This document shows, one piece after another, positions 56,100 to 64,000 of a DNA stretch of 64,000 nucleotides (the stretch's first letter is position 1; the number at the start of each line of letters is the position of its first letter). The DNA comes from Siphonodentalium dalli (lineage: Eukaryota; Mollusca; Scaphopoda; Gadilida; Siphonodentaliidae). The notes below the pieces were generated by a model. The model worked only from the letters and a program-made list of their open reading frames with translations, did not search any database and was not told the origin of the DNA. Where the stretch lies: NCBI GenBank assembly GCA_032622095.1, contig CP136064.1:47629573-47693572 (forward strand), read 5' to 3'. The translations under genes were made by a program, and so were the position numbers.

Positions 56100-58560
56100 A
56101 TCATGTCCGTTGTGTCCCTTCTTCACACAAATTGTGAAATAACCGGATTGACCGGATTGACCGGGTTGACCGGATTGTAATATTCAACAGAATTTCTTGA
56201 TATTTGGTATACGTGCATGGCTCGCATCAGTCTATGTAAACATACACTCAGATTCATACTGATACTGATGTGGGTATGTAGTTTACTCCAGACTGGGCTC
56301 ACATTTACGAAGACGCATGGCATTCGAATTTGGTCTCGGTCCGATCGTTTTTTAGCTCAACTTTACTTTGTAAAGTTTGAGCTATTGCCATGGCTTGGTA
56401 CCCGTCGTCTGTGTGTGTGTGTGTGTGTATGCGTGTGTGATTCGTCAACAATTTCCTTTAGCACGGGTTACAGTTCGTACCTTTGGTCCGATTATTATGA
56501 AATTTGTCATGGATGTTGACATTGACATGTAGATGGGAACGAGTCATTTTGGGGTCATTCGGAAAAAAAACATGGCCGCCATCGGCCATCTTTGATTTCA
56601 AAATTCAATCCATTAGCACGGGCTACAGGCCGTACTGTTCGTCTTATTGTCATGAAATTTGTCATGGATGTTAATATTGACATGTAGATGGGAACGAGTA
56701 ATTTTGGGGTCATTCGGCCAAAAAACATGGCCGCCGGCAGCCATCTTAGATTTTACGCCATGCATGACTAAACCCTTTGACACGGGCTACAGGTCGTACC
56801 TTTGGTCGGATCATTATAAAATTAGTCATGGATGTTAAAAATGACATGTAGATGGGAACGAGTAATTTTGGGGTCAATCGGCATAAAAACATGGCCGCCA
56901 GCAGCCATTTTGGATTTTACTCTTTGTATGACTAAATCTTTTAGCACGGGCTACAGGTCGTACCTTTAGTCTTATCATCATGAAATTTGTCATGGCTGTT
57001 GAAATTGGAATGTAAATGGGAATGAGTCATTTTGGGGTCATTCGGACAAAAAACATGGCTGCCAGCAGCCATCTTGGATTTCAAAATTTAATCCATTAGC
57101 ATGGGCCACAGGTCGTACTGTTTGTCTGATCATCATGAAATTTGTCATGGATGTTAATATTGACATGTAGATGGGAACGACTAATTTTGGGGTCATTTGG
57201 CCAAAAAACATGGTCGCCAGCAGCCATCTTGGATTTTACTCTTTGTATGACTAAATTCTTTAGCATGGGGTACATGTCTTACCTTTAGTCTGATCATCAT
57301 AAAATTTGTCATGAATGTTAATAATGACATGTAGATGGGAACGAGTCATTTTTTGGGTCATTCGGCTAAAAAACATGGCCGCCAGCAGCCATCTTGGATT
57401 TTACTCTTTGTATGACTAAATTCTTTAGCATGGGCTACAGGGCGTACCTTTAGTCTGATCGTCATAAAATTTGTCATGGATGTTAACGATGACATGTAGA
57501 TGGGAACGACTCATTTTGGGGTAATTCGGCGGAAAATATGGCCGCCAGCAGCCATCTTGGATTTAACTTTTCTCTTCATGTCTATAAACTAGTATTAGAC
57601 ATTCAACTTTCCACATTCCTTAATCGCTCCATTGACTGTAATACATTAAATTATTCCCTTTCCAAGTTGAGCTACAGTGTCATTGACACTTTCATTTACG
57701 AAGTTATGCCCCATTTCGACATAAAAGTCACCGTTTTCGGGTTGTCCGATAGTAACTTAAGCAACATTCAACCGAATTTCTTGATATTTGGTACCGGTAC
57801 GTGGTTCACATTTGAGAAGACACAGTTCAAGTTCGAATTTGGTCACACTCCGGTGATTTTTGACGGAGTTATGCCTATATATCGACTTAAAATTCGCCGT
57901 TTTCGTGTTGTCGTATGATAACTTGAGCAATATTAAACACAATGTCTTGATGTTTGGTATGGTGATCACATTTGAGAAGATTCGTGTGCCAACATCGATT
58001 TTGGTCACGGTCCGATGATTTTTGACGGAGTTATATATGCTACTTTTTCGATTTATAGAAATCTGATGGTTGGGTTGTCCGGTTGATAACTTGGTCAATA
58101 TTCAACAAAATTTATAGATCTATATTTGATATATATGCGTCACATTTGAGAAGATACATGCCAAGTTCGATATTGGTGATGGTCCAATTATTTTTGACGG
58201 AGTTATGCCCCATTTGGGTTGTCCGGATAATAACTTGAACAAATAATGTTTAAACAAAAATCTGGAAAATACATATCAATTTCGAATTTTGTCATGGTCC
58301 AATGATTTACGGCGGACTTAAGTGTCTTTGTTCGACTTAGAGTTCATAATATTTGCATTGTCTAAATGAAAACTTAATTGAGTAATCTTCAATAGAATCT
58401 CTTTATATGTGCCGTTCACCTTTGAGAACACGCAGGTCATCTTCAAGTTGGAGTCAAAATATTTTCCAGAATTTGACTTATTTGTTCCCAAAAAAGCCAA
58501 CGTCCGGGGCGAAACAAAAACACACCCCGTTTCGGGGGACATGGCCGGGGTCTGCGACAT
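56100..58560 (+). repeat. Family E array split by a family A element
   Basis: Family E monomers ('ttgatatttggta', 'cacatttgagaagac', 'tgatttttgacggagttatg') occupy 56140-56350 and 57600-58560. Between them lies a family A element: head TTTTTAGCTCAACTTTACTT (56350), (GT)n 56411-56430, then six ~205-230-bp monomers to about 57590. Short CCGGATTGACCGGATTGACC repeat at 56143-56177. Confidence 0.7.
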
Positions 58561-58734
58561 TTTTAGGAATTGCGATTTTCATGTCCGTAATAAATATCGG
58601 ATTCACGGATTGGAACGAAACTTTGTGTGAGTATTAACATAACGTTATTCAAATATGGTTCCGGTCAAATGATTTTTGTCAGAGTTATGGTCCTTTTTGT
58701 CCTCCCCCCCCCCCCCATTTTTTTTGGGAAACTA

Positions 58735-59430
58735 TTAGCCGGTGTCCGTCCGTCCGGAAAGTTTCCAGATGAGAACTCTATTTTGGGCTATCGGATCGAA
58801 ACCAAATTTGGTATGCGAGTTTATTAGCTAAAAACACAGGTCAAGTTCGAATATGGGTTCGTCCACCCATTTTTTCCGGAGTTATGGCCCCTTTTTGACA
58901 TGGAATCTGTCTGTTCGAAAAGTTTGCAGGTGACAACTTATTTTTGAGTTATCGGATCAGAACCAAATTTGGTATGTGAGTTTATGAGCTCAAAATACAG
59001 GTCAAGGTCGAATATGTGTTCGACCGCCAATTGTTGCCAGAGTTATGGCCCCTTTTCGACTTAGAATTTTGTCGTTTTGAGGTTTCCGGATAATAACTTT
59101 TGTTTGTGCGATCGGATCTTAACCAAATTTGTTATGTGATGTAATCAGCTCCAAGTCCAGGTCCAGTTCGAATATGGATTCGGTCCGCCCATTTTACCGG
59201 ACGTATGTTACTTGTAGACTTAGAATTTGCCGATTATTTTGGTTTCTGGTTGGTAACTTTATTTTCAGTTATCTGATTGTTTTTAAATTCAACTGAATCT
59301 GTTGATATTTGGTACCTGGTTCAAATTTCAGAAGACAAAGGCCAAGTTAGAATTTGGTCACGGTCCGATGAATGTTGACAGTTAAAAAAGAGCTATCCTT
59401 ACTAAAAAATCCACCTTTTCGGGGGACACG
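58735..59430 (+). repeat. Family D pearl-like array (copy 2)
   Basis: 'agccggtgtccgtccgtccg', GGAAAGTTTCCAGATGAGAAC and the same monomers as 55150-55870, ending 'ccaccttttcgggggacacg'. A poly-C run (58703-58717) precedes it as poly-G precedes copy 1. Confidence 0.7.
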
Positions 59431-59724
59431 TGGTCAGCGACGTTTTATTCAAGTTAGAAAATCAAGTTAGAAATTGCCGAACGAAACTTGATATGAGGAA
59501 TGTCTATCATATTATTCACGTCTAGTTTGAATATGGTTCTGGTCTGAGTTTTGTCAGAGTTATCGCCCTTTTTTACTTAAAAATTGTGATTTTCGTGTTA
59601 TCTGGATGATAACTCCAATTAATATCAACTCATCCGAATGAAATTTGATATGAGGACAGAGGAATATCCATCAGATTATCAGTTTACTCGAGTTTTAGTA
59701 ACATTTTTCGCAACCATCCAAACA

Positions 59725-59800
59725 AGACAGTCAATGACTGGAGACGCTCACCAGATTGTAAAGACTGAGAAGACTGGGACTCGGAAGACTACGAGAGTTA
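59725..59800 (-). repeat. 'gagtcccagtctt' repeat block
   Basis: Reverse copy of the block at 41210-41293 and 62060-62146 (all end in 'gactgtcttg'). The open frame over it is not a gene. Confidence 0.6.
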
Positions 59801-60072
59801 GTGCTTGTCAAATTCACTTTAAAACAAGTAGTCCTAAAGAAGGATGTAGCCTAGAGGGTCTCCGTCGAGCAGTTGGTTGTCCACCTTGAAATATGGTCCA
59901 GACCCCCCCCCCCCCCCCCATCCTACATAGTCCATAGTCTGCTCCCTGTCAACTGAACTGAAGCAAACACACTCCCAAGTTCGTAAAATTCCTTTGCACA
60001 TGTTGAAATTTTACAACTGATACCTCAAGCTTTCCTAAATGTGGTACAGTTACAACCTGACATGCCCCCCTT

Positions 60073-62935
60073 TTTAGCTCACCTGAGACGAAGTCTCCGG
60101 TGGAGCTATAGTCATCACTCCTCGTCCGTCGTCCGTTCGTCCGTCCATCCGTCAACAATTCTTTGAACAGCTTCTCCTCTGGAACCGTAAGACCGAATTG
60201 GTTCGTATTTGGTGTGGATGTTCCCTAGGTGACTCTCATTCAGATTTGTTCAAATAAGCTCACTGGGTCAAATAGTTGCGAAACCAGGGCCATAACTCTA
60301 TTCCTCCATAGTAATTCTTACAACGACTTCTTGTCCAGAACCATTGGGCCGATTTAGCTGATATTTGGTATGGATGGTCCTTGGGTGACTGGTGTTCAGA
60401 TTTGTTCAAATGAGGTCACCCGGTCAATTAGTTGAGAAACCAGGACCATAACTCTTAGTAATTCTTAGAATGACTTCTTCTCAAAAAATATTGGGCCGAT
60501 TTAGCTTATATTTGGTACGGGGGGACCTTGGGTGACTGGGGTTCAGATTTGTTCAAATGGGGTCACTGGGTCAAATAGCGGCAGAGCCAGGGACATAACT
60601 CTAAAAAACCATTACATTTTTGCATTTTGACCTTTTATTTTATTTTAGACACATCACAGCTACCCCCTCCCCACCCCACCTCCTGTCCATGCCACACCAC
60701 GCTGTACCATACCATATTATCTCTGCCTAGTTCACCCCATTAAAATCCTTGTTTTGATCACAGCTGTAGGAGTATCACAAAGCTGTTTTTGCAGTCCTTA
60801 GAACCTAATTATCTAAAGGTCAACACCTCTCCTCAAGACACACTGGTAGCTGATGGTTTCATGAATGGAATTCACTGGCTTTCAAGGTCATGGGAATTTT
60901 GTTAAGCTAATGTAGTCAGGCATTCAAATAAATCATGTATGTCATATTCTCGCAGGGATGTCCCCACAGTGTTGGGGGGGGGGGAGTGATTGACAGATTT
61001 GTTCAATGAAATGTAATTTTGACGAATTTATAGTCATCACTTCTCATCTGTCACCTGTCTGTCTGTCCATCCATCCATCCATCTCTCAACAATTCTTTGA
61101 ACATCTTCTCTAGATCATAAGACTGAATGGGTTCATATTTGGTGTGGATGTTCCCTAGGTGACTCACATTCAGATTTGTTCAAATGAGGTCACTCTGTCA
61201 AATGGTTGTGAAGCCAGGGCCATAACTCTTTCCCTCCATAGTAATTCTTAAAAACGACTTCTCATGTACCATCAGGTTGAATGGGTTCATATTTGGTATG
61301 AAGGGTCCTTTGTTGACTGTAGTTCAGATTTGTTCAAATGGGGTCACCTGGTCAAATAGGGGCCAAGCAAAGGACAGTTTTCCTCTTAATATGCTTCCTT
61401 CACATGGACCATCAGGTTTATTTTACTGATATTTAGTATGAAGGGTTCTTTGGTGTCTGGGATTCAAATTTATTCAGATGGGGTCACCAGGTTAAATAGG
61501 GTGAGACCAGGGACATAACTGTATGTCTCTATAGTAATATTTAAAATGTCTTCTCAAGAGAGGTTGGACTATTTAGCTTACATATATAGTATGGAGGATC
61601 CTTTAGTGACTGAGATTCAGATTTGTTAACATGAGGTCAACCCGTTAAGAAATGACGGGGCTATGGGGACAAGACTTTGTGTCTAATAAAATACAAAATT
61701 CATTAAAACATCTACCTTGGAACTACCTGACTGATTAATCTGACATACATATAATGTTTTTGGGTCCAGGGATAATTGGACTTTAAACATGTCTAAATGG
61801 TTTTATAAAAAGGCGCTTGTGAGATTGGAAATTTCCAACAATTGAGAAAGTTTGAGATGTCGGTTGTGAAATTCCAACCTAAGACTTGGGAGTCTGGAGC
61901 CCGGTCGGGAGGGAACATGTTGAGCTGGAGGGGGGGGGGGGTGATCAGTAGTGTACAGTTGGTAATTTAAAGGTAGATATTCACTGATCTACATACATGA
62001 AGCCTCTCTAGCCACATATCCTGTTTAGATCTAATTCTTTTAAAGTGATTATGAAAAGTTCTGACTGTTGTGGTCTCCAGAGTCCCAGTCTTATCAGTCT
62101 TTGCAGTCTGATGAGCGACCCCACAGTCTTTGACTGTCTTGTTTAATGGTGGACCCCATTCAATCAAATTTTGATCCCAACTCTCCATAGGCCATATACA
62201 CCAAATGCCATTTCTTGATTTTTTAACAAATCTGTAACCCAGCCCCAAGTAACACAAGGACCCTTCATACTAGTTACTACGTATAAGCTAAATAGGACTG
62301 ATGGCTCTTGAGGAGGAGCCATTTTAAGAATTACAATGGGGGAAGAGTTTTCTGTCCCTGGTCACACCCCTATTTGACCTGGTGAACCCATTTCAACAAA
62401 TCTGAATCCCAGTCACCCAAGGACTCCATACCAAAATGTATGCTAAATATGCCAAATGGTTCTTGAGAAGATGTTTTAAAAATAGCTAGTGAGGGAAAGA
62501 ATTATGTCCGTGGATCTGATCCTATTTGACCCAGTGATCCAATTCTGAATCAAATCTGAATCCTAGTTACCCATACCAAGTATAAGCTGAATAGGCCTGA
62601 TGGTTCTTGACAGGAAGATATTTTAAGAACTACAATGGATGGGCAAGATATGTCCCTGGCTCCGCCCTTATTTGGCCAGGTGACGTCATTTTAATACATC
62701 TGTATCCCTGTCACCCAAGGACCTTCCATACCAATTATAAGCTAAATAGCCCCAATGATTCTTGAGATGTTTTAAGAATTACTATAGATGGAAAGAGTTA
62801 GGTCCCTAGCTATGCCACTTTTTTGACCATGTGACCCAATTTGAACAGAACTGAATCCCAGCCACCTAGGGACCATCCACACAAAATATGTCTCAATTCT
62901 TCATCTCAGGTAAGCTAAGAAAAATGCCTCCTTCT
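60073..62935. repeat. Family B arrays in head-to-head layout
   Basis: Forward array from TTTTTAGCTCACCTGAGACG at 60073 to about 61690 with many 'cagatttgttcaaatgaggtcac' / 'gccagggccataactct' monomers; a second head-less forward start at about 61030. From 62150 to 62935 the monomers run reversed ('gacccaatttgaacag'). Together they could form a long foldback. Confidence 0.65.
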
Positions 62936-63272
62936 TTCTCATCCAGATTTCCATATGTAATTGCCTGAGAAAACAGGTATTTAGTTTTACTGGCCTAACT
63001 GTCAGATTCATCATTCACACTTGGCCTTGGGAGTTTGTAATCAAAATTATCATAAGCCATCGGTCATTTATATACAAACTCTCTAACAGGTAGAGAATTT
63101 TAGGGTATTAATCAAAGGAGCTCTCATTCCAATCAGATTTTGTTAACACTGCCATTTCATTTATTATTTTATAATCAATGTGACTTCTATATGGTGTTAA
63201 GTAAATATTCTGTGATTGCAGGCACCTTCCTCATATCTCATAGAACTCTGAGTAGCTGCTGTGTGCATGTTC
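62936..63272. other. Unique AT-rich sequence
   Basis: No repeat or exon recognised. Confidence 0.4.
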
Positions 63273-63428
63273 TTGATTTTAGACTGATTTAAACCAAATT
63301 TGGTTGAGTCACCCTGGTGGATGTTATAATGGTGTTATTTTTTTTTTAATTGAGCAAGAAATTAATCTCAATTAAAATAAAAAAATTAATTTGACATAAA
63401 ACAATATATAGAGGATATCTATTGTTTT
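63273..63428 (+). repeat. 'accaaatttggttgag' segment
   Basis: Relative of 6018-6180 and 36124-36260: gatttaaaccaaatttggt, 'gatgttataatggtgtta', poly-T, 'ttgagcaagaaatt'. Confidence 0.6.
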
Positions 63429-63429
63429 T

Positions 63430-63560
63430 GAGTGGATACCGAAAAATATGTCATGAGTGAACGAGATAAATGTTTATTTTCGTGAGCGGCTTGCCGCGAG
63501 CGAACATAAACATTTGTCTCGGTCACGAATGACATATTTTTTCGGTATGCACTAAAAAAA
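63430..63560. mobile_element. GTGGATACCGAAA hairpin element (intact)
   Basis: GAGTGGATACCGAAAAATAT ... TTTTTCGGTATGCACT with an internal AAATGTTTATTTTCG / CATAAACATTT stem. Uninterrupted relative of 41293-42425. Confidence 0.75.
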
Positions 63561-64000
63561 CACTAGATATTCTTTTTATTATACGCATTTCCAAAGAAAT
63601 TCACAATTTACGACGATAAATGATCTCAAAATCGTCTTCAATCGATGCATCATTTTTGAAGCCATCGGCTGATCGCTGCCTGTTAACGCAATGCTACTTC
63701 ACCATCCGCAGAATATAAAAATATATAGTTCCCGTATTCTTCCCTTTATTTCCCCCCATAAATATGTCGAATTTCAACATAAAATATATTTTAATTATAA
63801 CTGTAATATCAGTGAATATAATATAATTTAGAATATCACAGTGGGTTCTTTCACTTTGTCCTTCTTCAACAGTATAAACCGGAAACAGTATTGGTACACG
63901 CAAGTGAATCGGTCGCACGCACGAGCTAGTGTGAAAGTATATTCTTCTATATCCCCTTCTGGGTGATATCAATGTTTATCTAAACGCGTTTTTTTCTATA
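63561..64000 (-). repeat. Inverted partial copy of the 37.2-39.3 kb repeat
   Basis: Reads as the reverse complement of 38900-39270: 'actagatattctttttatta', 'cttcaatcgatgcat', 'cttcaccatccgcaga', 'cgagctagtgtgaaagtata', 'atccccttctgggtgatat'. Continues past the window. Several percent diverged from the 37-39 kb copies. Confidence 0.8.

Noticed and set aside
57538-57918. 126-codon open frame
   Set aside because: Crosses family A and family E array monomers; the complementary strand is equally open for the same reason.

Overview
This is nuclear DNA of an animal: intron-split genes with GT/AG sites sit in an AT-rich, very repeat-dense background. The repeats look like those of molluscs, most likely a bivalve. 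The main clue is several families built as a short head (TTTTTAGCTCACCTGAG or TTTTTAGCTCAACTTTAC), a CCGTCCGTC tract and a degenerate tandem array, the layout described for bivalve 'pearl'-type elements. The taxon is an inference. No prokaryotic feature, CRISPR array, complete tRNA gene or viral gene was seen.

Three multi-exon genes could be assembled by reading splice sites. (1) MRPL50 (mitochondrial large-subunit ribosomal protein mL50), minus strand, four exons between 21083 and 8328, 222 codons; about 12 kb of its 12.8 kb is transposon-filled intron. (2) The 5' part of TUBD1 (delta-tubulin), plus strand: a noncoding 5' exon, then coding exons 31040-31817 and 33209-33373, about 314 residues; the C-terminal third was not found. 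(3) An unrecognised minus-strand gene at 54311-44058 with seven or eight all-phase-0 exons, including three tandem copies of one 42-45-residue exon and a 520-residue last exon carrying a degenerate 13-14-residue Cys repeat. A lone terminal exon of an unknown plus-strand gene lies at 7151-7329.

The rest is mobile DNA, layered by insertion. 0-11 kb: an hAT-like element with a second element inside, and a series of TTAA-flanked elements, two pairs of which share one TTAA; several carry a conserved 69-bp hairpin. 11-16 kb: tandem arrays in MRPL50 intron 2. 18.4-20.8 kb: a MULE transposase relic split by a second MULE-like element with an 8-bp target duplication, next to a 5S rRNA-like fragment. 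21-25 kb: TTAA elements and a 1.84-kb MULE-like element with ~100-bp terminal repeats and a short TATA-preceded reading frame. 26-29 kb: a small MULE-like element, a non-autonomous Helitron and another hairpin element. 33.5-44 kb: arrays, a 1,635-bp apparently perfect tandem duplication, an hAT insertion and many 95-bp palindromes. 54.7-64 kb: nearly continuous pearl-like arrays, ending in an inverted copy of part of the 37-39 kb repeat.

The genes do not form a pathway. TUBD1 is a centriole/basal-body tubulin and MRPL50 is mitochondrial. The main interest is the dense, datable transposon stratigraphy, the hairpin family with compensating stem changes, and the exon triplication.
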